DNA of 64,000 nt. Origin: Platynereis dumerilii (taxonomy: Eukaryota; Annelida; Polychaeta; Phyllodocida; Nereididae). Under the pieces are notes generated by a model, which did not search any database, was not told where the DNA came from, and saw only the letters and a list, made by a program, of their open reading frames with translations. This document shows, piece after piece, positions 11,773-20,499 of this stretch. Every line of letters begins with the position of its first letter. Position 1 is the stretch's first letter. The position numbers and the translations under genes were made by a program. The DNA lies in contig JAPTHN010000012.1 of NCBI GenBank assembly GCA_026936325.1, positions 43,472,537 to 43,536,536 on the forward strand. The letters are read 5' to 3'.

Positions 11773-12000
11773 GTAAGTTTTACATGGTTTTTAAGCAATT
11801 ATTGTGGCATTTTATTTTTTAAATTCTGCACACGATGCCATAAAATCCCAATTATAGGAGTAAATGTTTAACATGTTGCGAACTCCTGTGTCCTCTCTCC
11901 CTTTCAATTAATCAATCCTCGTGAGCTCCAGAGGGTCTGGAGGGCCTATTTATCAACTTATACTTTGTCAATAATAGTTAAACGTTCGCAGTTACAATTA

Positions 12001-12897
12001 GCGGGGCAGGTATGTCAAAAAATAGTGCATTTATACATAGAAGCATGAAACTTGGCGCACATTTAAAAAACATCTATACAAACATATTTGGATAGGGAGC
12101 CACTTCAGATTTAGCTTAGGTGGCTACTGGCAGCCATTTTCCAAAATGGCGGTCAATTCTTCCATTTTGCTGCTTTCTGTGTAGTTCCTACAAATGGAAA
12201 TCACGTAAATATTGTTTTTTATTGCTTCTCTTAGTATTCAGTACATTACTATAACATTTTTTGGTAGCCTTGGTCTATTTTCAGGCTTGTGGGAATCTTT
12301 TTTGTTAGAAATATTGATTCAAACACTGGATTTCGCGGTTACGGATAGTTACGCCAATTCTCTATAAATCTCAAAATAAGTTACATATTTGAATTCCTTG
12401 TAAGAAGAGCTTTCAAATGAGTACCCGCATCAATGGGTTTCGTTAACCTGGTACGAAAATGGAAAAAATGAAAATAAAATGATTTTTGAAGATTTTGCTT
12501 TTTCTTTAATTTTGACAAATAATTCACGAAAACTATTGATGCGACCATTCATTTGAAAGCTCTACATTTTCTTCAACAGTTCTAACAAAATGAACCCTGA
12601 CTACCCTAAATTTCCTCAGTTCAATTTATAAATCAATTGATAATGTTTTTAAGATCAGTAGAAGGAATAATTAGCACTGTTAGCATACTTTCAAACTGTA
12701 GGCACTTCACAGAAAGCAGGAAAAGACATAATTAGCCGCCATTTTGGAAAATGGCTGCCATGGATCAACCAGGTCAAATCTGAAGTGGCTCCCTATCTAA
12801 ATATTTTCTTTAAGACGTTTTTGAAATGTGTGCCAAGTTTCATGCTTTTATGTATAAATGCACTATTACTCCCCTATTCATGACAAATCTGCCCCGC
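12001..12897. mobile_element. Foldback DNA transposon, 897 bp, TA duplications
   Basis: Terminal repeats start GCGGGGCAG at 12001 and end CTGCCCCGC at 12897, each flanked by TA. The inverted similarity does not stop after about 200 bases. A word in the left half (AGAGCTTTCAAATGA, near 12408) is answered by its complement near 12552, so almost the whole element is two arms of about 400 bases. It has no open reading frame of note. It lies in intron 1 of gene B and ends 36 bases before the exon 2 acceptor. The TA duplication suggests Tc1/mariner-type mobilisation. Confidence 0.85.
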
Positions 12898-12933
12898 TAA
12901 ATATTGGATGATAATTTAAATGTTTCATTGCAG

Positions 12934-13241
12934 GTTCTAAGGAGATATTACTCATCTTAACTATAGTGAGTGCCACTCTCTGTGCATTAGGAAACTCTGC
13001 GTCTGTTTTCAAATGGTATGAAGCAACATGTGACTTTCGCATGAAGGTTTATAATTCCACAGGAATTGTAGCTTCTATGGAAAACACATCTCTTGTCCAT
13101 TGTGTGTACAAATGCCTGGAAAATCCTAGATGTCTTTCGATTGATTATTTCACTTTTGAGAAATTATCAACTTGTCAGCTAACGGATAAGAAATGGAGAA
13201 GCAACTGTCTGACTGATAATAAAACGAGACATTACATACTG
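12934..13241 (+). CDS. Gene B exon 2: signal peptide end plus PAN/apple-like domain
   Basis: The acceptor TTTCATTGCAG ends at 12933 and the donor GTAAGT begins at 13242. With ATGG of exon 1 the frame gives 104 codons: a signal peptide of about 20 residues (Met-Gly-Ser-Lys-Glu-Ile-Leu-Leu-Ile-Leu and on), then a domain with six cysteines spaced as in PAN/apple modules (Cys-Asp-Phe-Arg-Met; His-Cys-x3-Cys; Arg-Cys; Thr-Cys-Gln-Leu; Ser-Asn-Cys). PAN domains bind proteins or sugars outside cells; the ligand here is unknown. The exon ends in phase 0, matching the family's exon 3. No exon 3 on the plus strand is found between here and 48 kb. A 5.85-kb Harbinger element begins 419 bases downstream. 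The gene may be broken, end in the intron, or use a distant exon. Confidence 0.75.
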
Positions 13242-13660
13242 GTAAGTGTAGAGTCCATTATCCGGGGTGCCGGAAGCATACGCGGGTGACAGGGGCAGGT
13301 GGACAAAAAGGGGGTAAATCATATTCTCGTATACACTACAGTCTTATTCATCTACTTCGTGAACAGTTTAGAGCCGCTAGGGATGCAACTATCAATTGAT
13401 GTGATGTCACAGGTACACATAGGCTGATTCTCTGATTACGTCACAAAGCAAATGTCTGGACGTCAGAAATTTTTGGACAAATTTCGCCTAAAATTGCCGA
13501 AAATCGGCAAAAAAACGTCACGAAACATGGCGCAAATGTGACTGGATCTTATAAAAAGCCATCATAAGCATGTGAGTGAAGACATTTTTCTTCTAAGGGC
13601 CGTGGTTGCCGTGGAATTGGCGAAAACGAGTGTTCGCGAGTGATTTGATGACACCTATAA
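13242..13660 (+). other. Start of intron 2 of gene B, left flank of the Harbinger element
   Basis: No exon is seen. Positions 13265-13320 (GGGGTGCCGG, then purine-rich runs) share a short inverted match with the sequence right of the Harbinger element near 19640-19653. The Harbinger may therefore have landed inside an older element. The last three bases, TAA at 13658-13660, are the left target-site duplication. Confidence 0.5.
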
Positions 13661-14234
13661 TGCCTAGTTCTCATGGAGACGTAACAGAGGGTTTAAGCGA
13701 CGGCGTTTCTTATATTTCCAGGAAAGGGCAAAGATTTGAGCATGTTCGCCGTCAATTTTGGCTTTACGGCGCGACAGGAACCGCATGCGCCGTTTTAAGA
13801 GGTCTTTCTACGCAATTCCTAGAAATTTGACGATGCAGGAAAAAAAGATTCAACCGGTTGAATCTTTGCTAGGAAAGAAGTGGTGAAGCAAGAAGAAGCG
13901 TAAAAAGAAATCAGTGCGCGCCGCAGGTTTTTAAAGTTGCGACGCACAAAGAAGAGCTTCGACGCAGAAACAGCAGTGTAGCAGAAAGCTCTTGCTTCAT
14001 GTCACATGTTTCAGACACGCGTCGCGGGAAGTCACATGTGCGACGCACGTGTGAGGGTGCGCGCCGCGTCTTATGGACCCCCAATGCGGCAGACAGAGTG
14101 GCGCCTGAGTGCATGCGTTGTTGTATTTTTAGGATCAACCCTTTGTCTGCGTGTCACCCACTTTCTGCGCAGCGGCTGGGGCAGCAGCAGCGAAGAAGGG
14201 GGGGGCGAAGGAAGGGAAAAGAGGCGGTCCGCAC

Positions 14235-14250
14235 CCTGCATATATAGAGG
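14235..14250 (+). promoter_or_regulatory. TATA-like promoter of the Harbinger DNA-binding gene
   Basis: GCATATATAGAG lies about 135 bases before the ATG at 14378, a reasonable TATA position if the leader is about 100 bases long. No start site can be proven from sequence. Confidence 0.4.
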
Positions 14251-14377
14251 GGGCCAGTTTAGAGCACCATACCCACTCAGACCTTCGACCAGAACACACC
14301 TAGAATCCACGACACTCAACTGCTACATTTGCTGCTACTTTTGTTGCTACAATTGTTAGTACTTTTGCTGCTACAAC

Positions 14378-16332
14378 ATGGGACCAAAGAGGAGAAAGGG
14401 GACCGTCGTCACCAGGGCACCAACCAAGCTCAGCACGAGGTCTACACTTCACACTCCTGGAAGCACTCCTGCTGCAACTCCAGTGACAACTCCAGCTGCA
14501 ACTCTTGTCCATGAGCCTTCAGATGCTGCAGTGACTGCCTTCTTCACAACAGCCATGGCAGACATCTCTCTACCTGGGCTCTACACCTCCAGTACAGCTG
14601 CCAGCCAGACGAAGACTACCACTTCAACCAGCAAAGCCACTGTCGTCAGCGAGACCATCTTCGAGGGCCAGCCAGAAGACAGCACAGACGAAGATTCATC
14701 AGTTGAATTATTTGAAGATGAAGGAGACAAGCCTGCTGACAAGCCTTCCAAGTCTGCTGACAAGCCTGCTGCCAAGTCTGCTGACAAGCCTGCTGACAAG
14801 CCTGCTCCCAAGTCTGCTGACAAGCCTGCTGCCAAGCCTGCTCCCAAGTCTGCTGACAAGCCTGCCACCAAGTCTGCTCCCAAGGGTCTTCCAGAGCCTA
14901 CTGCCAAGTCTACTCCAAAGAAGACTCCAAAGAAGACTCAGAAGACTCCGAAGAAGACTCCGAAGAAGACACAACAGAGCCAGCCTGTTGTTGCTCTTGA
15001 AGATGTCATGCATGACGACACCTTCGAGGAGGAAGACCACCATTCCTCTGCTGATGAGGCCCCTGCAGCTGCTGAAGCCAAGTCAAAGGGCAAGAAGGGC
15101 AAAGGGAAGGCCCCAAGAAAAACATCTCACACACCATGGGCATCACACCGGAGCAAGAAGACGACCTCATCAACTGGTACAAAGAGCATCCTGTGCTGTA
15201 CATGAAGGGCTCCAGAGGATACAAGGGCAACGAGAAGCTGCTGCTGGACACCGAAAAAGCCAAGGAGCTGGGACCCAAGTTCACCTCCCAGGACATCTTC
15301 AACTGGAGGAAGACTGTCCGCACCCACTACTCCAGACTCGTCAGGCCTGAAGCTTCAGGAGCCGCCAGGAAGGAGACGCTCACAGACAGGGACCAGTACA
15401 TCCTAGCCAACTGTCGGTTCCTGAAGGACTCCATCGTCCACAAGCCAGGCAAGGAGCTGTCCGCCATCTCCCAACTGTCTGGCAACCGACCAGCCTCAGA
15501 CTCCGGGGACAGCTACAACCCTGAAGATTCCCTGCCAGCTTCCCATGACCTGCAGGACCTGCCACCTGAACAGCCATCACAGGACAGACCTGACAGCCAG
15601 CAGTCCCAAGTCTTCCCTGGAGCGCCAAAGCCTGGAGCCGTGTCCAAGGGAACCAAGAGAAAGGCCCCAACAGATGAATCCATGCACTCCGCCATGAATG
15701 TCATCGCAGGCAGCATGCACGCTATGTCCTCCTCCAAGAAGATCCTGAAAGGCTCTGGCTGCAAGATGTGCCCCGACCACCAGGAGTTGAAAGACGATGA
15801 GGAGTACTGGAGGATGAAGTGTCACGACCTCTACCACGTCGGATTTCGCGCCAGCCCTGAAATCAGAAAGCGAATGGTGAGGGCCATTGCAGAGGCCGCC
15901 TTCTACTGGGACAAGGAGAGGGAGATGGATGAGGCCAGCCGCCAGTCAAGACCTCAGGAGGAAACCTTCCAGCCTCCTCATCCTCCTCAGCGCCTGCAGA
16001 TGCCACCTCCTCCTCCTCCTCCTTCTGCGACGTATGTGCCATCTCAGCACCACCAGCAGCACCACCAGCAGCACCACCTGCAGCACCACCACGCTTCCAG
16101 CAGCCATCACTTCCACCACCACCAGCCCAGGGAAGGAGGATCCAGGCAGACTCCCAGCTACACCGTGATGCAGCCCAGCCCATCCTCCCTGACACTGATG
16201 GTGGATGCTCAGGAGAGCCCCGAGAAGTACGGCTACCCTGGACCCAGCTATGGTCAACCGAGCGCCCAGCAGCCGCACCAGCCTTCCCCTTCGCCCAGTT
16301 GGATTGAGAGTCTCCTTTCTCCACACAAGTAG
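14378..16332 (+). CDS. Harbinger accessory DNA-binding protein (MADF/Myb-like), two overlapping frames
   Basis: In PIF/Harbinger elements a second protein with a Myb/SANT or MADF-like fold carries the transposase to the nucleus and to the DNA ends. Here the first frame (14378-15205) starts Met-Gly-Pro-Lys-Arg-Arg-Lys, a basic nuclear-signal-like start. It has many Lys-Ser-Ala-Asp-Lys-Pro-Ala repeats, then a Lys-Lys-Thr-Pro run and acidic patches. The second frame (15136-16332) holds the folded part: Leu-Ile-Asn-Trp-Tyr-Lys-Glu-His-Pro through Asn-Trp-Arg-Lys-Thr-Val, within residues 10-62, which looks MADF-like. It ends in a Pro-, Gln- and His-rich tail. The frames differ by one base and meet around an A5 run near 15118-15122. 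Either a small intron, a slip, or a one-base change joins them. Without it, the second frame could start at its own ATG at 15136. Confidence 0.7.
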
Positions 16333-16354
16333 AAGAGAAGATGTGCAGCAAAGA

Positions 16355-16437
16355 CAACCAAAAAACCTTGGCCCTTTTAAGGGCCACCAAATCCTCCCAA
16401 AAGGGCAGGCCACGTACACATCCTATGTTGACAAAAA
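16355..16437 (+). repeat. Left arm of the central inverted repeat in the Harbinger element
   Basis: This stretch (GGGCCACCAAATCCTCCCAA, then a variable patch, then TACACATCCTATGTTGACAA) matches the complement of 17411-17493. It starts just after the stop codon of the DNA-binding gene. The other arm lies just after the stop of the transposase gene, so the two convergent genes share related 3' untranslated ends. Confidence 0.75.
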
Positions 16438-16615
16438 AAAAAGAGCTTGTGTTGACCGAAAAGAGCCAAAAAAGAGCAAAAAAAACGTTGACAATCCCCC
16501 CAAAAAAAAGTCCCCCAAAAAAAAAGTCCGGTCCTGGCCTTCATTAAAAGTAATCACCTTCATAAAAGCAAGGTGCTAGTTCCCCCTTTCTTTGCCCAAA
16601 AACATACCAAGTCCT

Positions 16616-16759
16616 GCACTAGTACAAGTGCTGCATTCTTTGGTATAAACATATTTTTATTGTACTAGTACAAGTGCATGAATTTCTTAATTAAAATGTA
16701 ATGCACTAGTACAAGTGCTTTGGTTTTAAAACTTGTGTTGGTTGCACTAGTACAAGTGC
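16616..16759. repeat. Four copies of a near-palindromic 16-mer
   Basis: GCACTAGTACAAGTGC occurs at 16616-16631, 16703-16718 and 16744-16759, with a one-base variant (GTAC start) at 16662-16677. Start spacings are 46, 41 and 41. Each is a near-palindrome with one mismatched pair about the centre GTAC. Regular spacing of a palindromic word inside a transposon suggests a protein binding site or a 3'-end signal; the function is not shown. Confidence 0.7.
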
Positions 16760-16794
16760 ATCACTTTGTAATTTCACTTGTCTAGGGCAAGTGG

Positions 16795-17012
16795 CAGATA
16801 GATAGCTAGATAGATAGCTAGATAGATAGATAGATAGATAGCTCGATAGATAGATAGATAGATAGCTCGATAGATAGATAGATAGATAGATAGATAGCTT
16901 GATAGATAGATAGATAGATAGATAGCTTGATAGATGGAACACAATGCTCGTTACATATATACACTGCAGCAAAAGAAAAGCAGTTGTCGTCACTTTGCAG
17001 GGATTGGACTTG

Positions 17013-17057
<45 letters not shown>

Positions 17058-17156
17058 GCAGATAGATAGCTTGATAGATGGAACACAATGCTCGTTACAT
17101 ATATACACTGCAGCAAAAGAAAAGCAGTTGTCGTCACTTTGCAGGGATTGGACTTG

Positions 17157-17201
<45 letters not shown>

Positions 17202-17300
17202 GCAGATAGATAGCTTGATAGATGGAACACAATGCTCGTTACATACATACACTGCAGCAAAAGAAAAGCAGTTGTCGTCACTTTGCAGGGATTGGACTTG

Positions 17301-17359
<59 letters not shown>

Positions 17360-17395
17360 GGATGGAGGGATTGATAGATGGATTGATTGATTGAT
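16795..17395. repeat. GATA microsatellite with a 144-bp unit repeated three times
   Basis: Tracts of GATA are interrupted by an 88-base unique core that starts CTTGATAGATGG and ends GACTTGGATA. The core starts at 16926, 17070 and 17214, exactly 144 bases apart. The GATA tract expanded together with the core as a larger tandem unit. The minus-strand Ile-Tyr-Leu-Ser readings here are repeat artefacts. Confidence 0.9.
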
Positions 17396-17410
17396 TGATT
17401 TTTGGGCTTG

Positions 17411-17493
17411 TTTTGTCAACATAGGATGTGTACATGGCCAGCTCAATTGGGAGGATTTGGTGGCCCTTAAGAGGGCCTGGGGTTTGTTGTTTT
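17411..17493 (-). repeat. Right arm of the central inverted repeat in the Harbinger element
   Basis: This is the complement of 16355-16437 with about 80 percent matching positions by eye. It lies just beyond the stop codon of the transposase. The two arms and the GATA block between them form the junction between the convergent genes. Confidence 0.75.
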
Positions 17494-17515
17494 GAATAGA
17501 TAGTCTGCATCTTCT

Positions 17516-18790
17516 TCAGATTTTCTCCAACTGCCAAGGGACACTTCCTGCCGGACTGTTGACCCAGTCACGTAGGTAGTCTCGAGCAGCCTTGGCATCT
17601 CTGGAGGCATTTCCGTGTCGAAGTGGTTCTCCTAGGTCATGCAATTGACGGTCTCCCCTCCAAACTCCTTCAGTGACGTCGTGTGTCTGTGGATCTTCTC
17701 TGTCCATAACTTCAATGTCACGGGCATGGTGGACGCCTACTCTGTCTCGCAGAATGTTGTGTAGAACACAAGCAGCCATTGTGATGTATGTCACTCTTGT
17801 AGGTCGTTGGGGCATGGTGGTCAGGAAGCATCTGAACCTGTGTGACAGCAGACCGAAGGCATTCTCCACCACTCTCCTGGCTCTTGAAATCCTGTAATTG
17901 TAGACTCTGGAAGCAATGTCAAGGTTCCTTCTTGGCACTGGTTTGAGCAGCCATGTCTTCAGGGGAAATGCCTCGTCACCCACGATGTAATATGGGAAAG
18001 GATTGTTTTCTGTGCCAGGTAGAGGTTCTGGAGGTGGTAGGCCTAGATCTTCCTCGTCCAGCAGTTGTCGAAGTATTGTGTCCTTGAAGACGCCGCCATC
18101 AGATGCACTTCCTTGACAGCCAGCCTGCACATAGATGAACTTGTAGTCGGCATCAACGAGGGCCATCAGGACAATGGAATGAAATCCCTTGTAGTTGTAG
18201 AACAAGGAGCCTGCAGCCTTGGGACATCGGATTGCGACGTGCTTGCCATCCAGAGCTCCAATGCAGTTGGGCAAGTTCCATCTCGTCTCAAAGGCCTTGG
18301 CTATCTCCTTCCATCTTTCAGGCTGTGTGGGTAGTGCCAGCTGTCTTTCGAAGGCATGAACGATGGCAAGGCAGACCTCAGGGATGAAGTTGCAGATGGT
18401 GTTGGGTGCCACACGGAAAGCATAAGCTAGGGACTTGTAGCTGTTTCCTGTTGCCATGTACCGCAGGGTGATAGCCAACTTCAGACCAGGTTCCAAAGCC
18501 CTCCTCATGTTGGTGTCTTGCTTAGTGATGAGTGGTCCAACAGCTTCCAGGAGTTCAGCAAAGATGTCAGGGGGCATTCTAGTGTAGTTGTAGTAGCCGG
18601 ACACGTCATTGACTTGCAGTTCAGGCATCAGTTGATGGTAGTGACCATGTTGTTCCCTCTGCAGCAACCAGTTGCGAATCCACCACCTTTTCTGTCTCCT
18701 GGCCCTCCTCCTCCTGTGTCTCAAATAGACAGCTCCGATAGCAGCAGCAGCAGCACTAGCCACAACAATAATTTCTTCTTCATTCATCAT
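17516..18790 (-). CDS. PIF/Harbinger transposase (HARBI1-like, DDE)
   Basis: The protein of 424 residues is the usual size for this family. It starts Met-Met-Asn-Glu-Glu with a hydrophobic stretch, then a basic patch at residues 25-36. A helix-turn-helix-like region (residues 105-135, Ser-Tyr-Lys-Ser-Leu-Ala-Tyr-Ala-Phe-Arg-Val) precedes the DDE core. I see Gly-Ala-Leu-Asp-Gly-Lys-His (Asp181), Ser-Ala-Ser-Asp-Gly-Gly-Val-Phe (Asp231), Val-Gly-Asp-Glu-Ala-Phe-Pro-Leu (Asp272) and Val-Val-Glu-Asn-Ala-Phe-Gly (Glu309). These fit the DDE_4/HARBI1 pattern of two Asp and one Glu. No stop or frame break is seen. The enzyme cuts and pastes the element with TAA duplications. A domesticated HARBI1 host gene is unlikely because intact terminal repeats flank it. 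Confidence 0.92.
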   Translation of the reverse strand: MMNEEEIIVVASAAAAAIGAVYLRHRRRRARRQKRWWIRNWLLQREQHGHYHQLMPELQVNDVSGYYNYTRMPPDIFAELLEAVGPLITKQDTNMRRALEPGLKLAITLRYMATGNSYKSLAYAFRVAPNTICNFIPEVCLAIVHAFERQLALPTQPERWKEIAKAFETRWNLPNCIGALDGKHVAIRCPKAAGSLFYNYKGFHSIVLMALVDADYKFIYVQAGCQGSASDGGVFKDTILRQLLDEEDLGLPPPEPLPGTENNPFPYYIVGDEAFPLKTWLLKPVPRRNLDIASRVYNYRISRARRVVENAFGLLSHRFRCFLTTMPQRPTRVTYITMAACVLHNILRDRVGVHHARDIEVMDREDPQTHDVTEGVWRGDRQLHDLGEPLRHGNASRDAKAARDYLRDWVNSPAGSVPWQLEKI

Positions 18791-18865
18791 GCATATGTTC
18801 AGTAGGCAGTCGTTGTGTTCTCATTGAAGGGCAATCAGCAAATGAAGCAAGGTGGTCCTCTGTGT

Positions 18866-18880
18866 CCCTTTTTATAATGA
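18866..18880 (-). promoter_or_regulatory. TATA-like promoter of the transposase gene
   Basis: On the minus strand TTATAAAAAGGGAC lies about 80 bases before the ATG at 18790, a fair TATA position for a short leader. There is only sequence support. Confidence 0.4.
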
Positions 18881-19516
18881 CCAAAAGTGACTCCAGCAGC
18901 AGCGAAACACACTTTGCCGCAGCGCCGCAACAAGAGACCTTCGTCGATGCTTAAGAGACCTTCGTCGCTGCTTAAGGCAAGGACGACGAAGAAGGTAAGC
19001 ATCGACGCGCCTGTAATGTCCTCGGCGCTGTATGAATGCATGTGCGACGATGAACCATCAAGGTACGCAGTAACAAGTACCTAAATGCGGCGTTGCATCG
19101 TTACAGTCGTCGGCGAGGCTGTCATTTTCAGCGGCGCATCTTACCTCGGGTGTACGCCGAAGGTTTCCTGATGCGTCGCAGGTCGCCAATTTCAGACGTA
19201 GCTGCCTCACAACCATCAGCCGCGTAAGAGGAAACAACATTGGGCGAAGTAAAAGGAGCCTCGCCGAATTCCAAAACAAAGTGCGACGAGTCTGTTTGGA
19301 ACTGCGCTGAGGCAAGAGAGGCGGAACGCGGCGAAGAAAGCTTAAGCAGCGCCGCGGACACCTCAAGACTCACCGCGGCTACAAACTTTAAGCGCCGCAC
19401 ATGACACTAATTGATTACGTAACGTGCCTCAACCAACGTTCTACGCCACAACTTTCCAAGAAATGACTTCTCTTGACGCGCCGCTCTCAAATCGCCGTCG
19501 TGAGAACTAGGCATAA

Positions 19517-19930
19517 GTAATTTGTGCCTAAATTTAGTAAAAAAAAAAAAGCTTAATTATGTTCTTTTTTCTAAGGTCAAAAGGGCACACTTTGCCCCCC
19601 AGCCCCCGCCCGAACAAGGGCAAATTGCCCCCCCCCCCTGTCCCGGCACCCCTTGCCATAATTGGAGAATTTGATAATCCCTGACTTAGTATGTTCCTTA
19701 CTATTGTATACTGTAAAATTTGAAATGTTGAGTCAGCTAAAATGATTGAGCACAACTTCTTTGAGCTAACATAGCTTGTTGTTTTATGTTTTCAACACTC
19801 TGTTTGCATCAGTTACAACTTTACTACAAGTTATGTTTGCACAAGAACTTGTGCATCGATCTCACTCGGTCATATGAGCGGACTCAAAATCCAAATTTAG
19901 AATGACGTTATTTATTCATACTTTAATTTT
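19517..19930. mobile_element. Right flank of Harbinger, and a decayed MITE
   Basis: Positions 19640-19653 (CCGGCACCCC) mirror 13265-13274 on the other side of the Harbinger. From about 19704 to 19905 a sequence starting ACTGTAAAATTTGAAATG and ending AATCCAAATTTAGAATG resembles the intact TA-flanked MITE at 24507-24714, including the shared TTTGAGC-TAGCTTGTTG block. No gene is visible. Confidence 0.5.
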
Positions 19931-19939
19931 CTTTAAAAA

Positions 19940-20075
19940 TATCCCATATCATTAACAAATAGCGAAAATAATATAGGGCCCAGTACAGAGCCCTGAGGGA
20001 CACCAATAGGAACATAACATTTGGTTGAATCATCCATCCATCTTTCCTGACTCATGAAAAAATTGGTAATGCTTC
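19940..20075 (-). pseudogene. LINE reverse-transcriptase fragment
   Basis: The minus strand reads Tyr-Val-Pro-Ile-Gly-Val-Pro-Gln-Gly-Ser-Val-Leu-Gly-Pro-Ile-Leu-Phe-Ser-Leu-Phe-Val-Asn-Asp and then a stop. This is the conserved finger block of CR1/L2/Jockey-type reverse transcriptases. Only about 45 codons are recognisable and no catalytic Tyr-x-Asp-Asp follows. It is an old 5'- and 3'-truncated scrap. Confidence 0.7.
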
Positions 20076-20499
20076 AAGCGTCTTCAACTCTCTTCGATGT
20101 TGAATAATTTTGTGTCCCCAGTGGCAATGGGAAACAAGCCAGAATTAATATTCTAAATGTTCATTTTTAGCTGTATTATACATATATATATATATTATTT
20201 TATTCATAACGAAAGATCAACAAGATACATGTGTGATGATGGTAAAAAATAACTATAAAGAAACAAAGAAGATATATATATATCCAAAGAGAGGGATAGT
20301 AACTATTAACTACATCAAAGAGAATGAAAAAATATCAATTTTCATAAAATATTGGTAATACTGCAATTAAAAAGCACCATAATGATATGTCCATGAACTA
20401 AAGTGAAACATATGATTTGAAACATATATATACTGACATGTGTAATAAATATAAAATTGAAACATAATCATTTACATACATCCAAGATTATTAGAAAAA

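Larger units (their letters stand above)
1819..11786 (+). repeat. Five-unit tandem array of about 1.99 kb
   Basis: Units begin at 1819, 3812, 5808, 7801 and 9798 (spacings 1993, 1996, 1993, 1997) and the last ends near 11786. Each contains, in order: exon 3 of gene A minus its first 26 bases, the 3' flank, a tRNA-like SINE segment, a second tRNA-like segment, AT-rich DNA, and the leader plus ATGG and GTAAGT donor of gene B exon 1. The starts lie at 3787, 5783, 7776, 9773 and 11769. Junctions read TTTTACATG-ATTGATT-GATTACC. Units differ at few sites, and those sites sort as A-B-A-B-B, so the array is young but not perfectly uniform. Confidence 0.95.
13661..19513. mobile_element. Apparently complete PIF/Harbinger transposon, 5853 bp
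   Basis: The ends are TGCCTAGTTCTCA at 13661-13673 and its exact complement at 19501-19513, flanked on both sides by TAA (13658-13660 and 19514-19516), the 3-bp duplication typical of PIF/Harbinger. Inside are a MADF/Myb-like gene on the plus strand (14378-16332) and a HARBI1-type transposase on the minus strand (17516-18790), arranged convergently. The element is visibly richer in G+C and CpG than the AT-rich host DNA. Perfect terminal repeats, perfect target duplications and an intact transposase suggest a recent insertion. The one doubt is a frame change inside the DNA-binding gene near 15120. Confidence 0.93.

Noticed and set aside
1819-11786. Array as a pure assembly artefact
   Set aside because: Units differ at linked sites in an A-B-A-B-B order and unit 5 has its own patch, which a stutter would not create. 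Long reads would still be needed to fix the copy number.
14581-15323. Minus-strand and alternative frames across the Harbinger DNA-binding gene
   Set aside because: They are mirror readings of the Lys-Pro-Ala repeats and have no domain.
16706-17537. Minus-strand Ile-Tyr-Leu-Ser repeat proteins
   Set aside because: They are translations of the GATA microsatellite.
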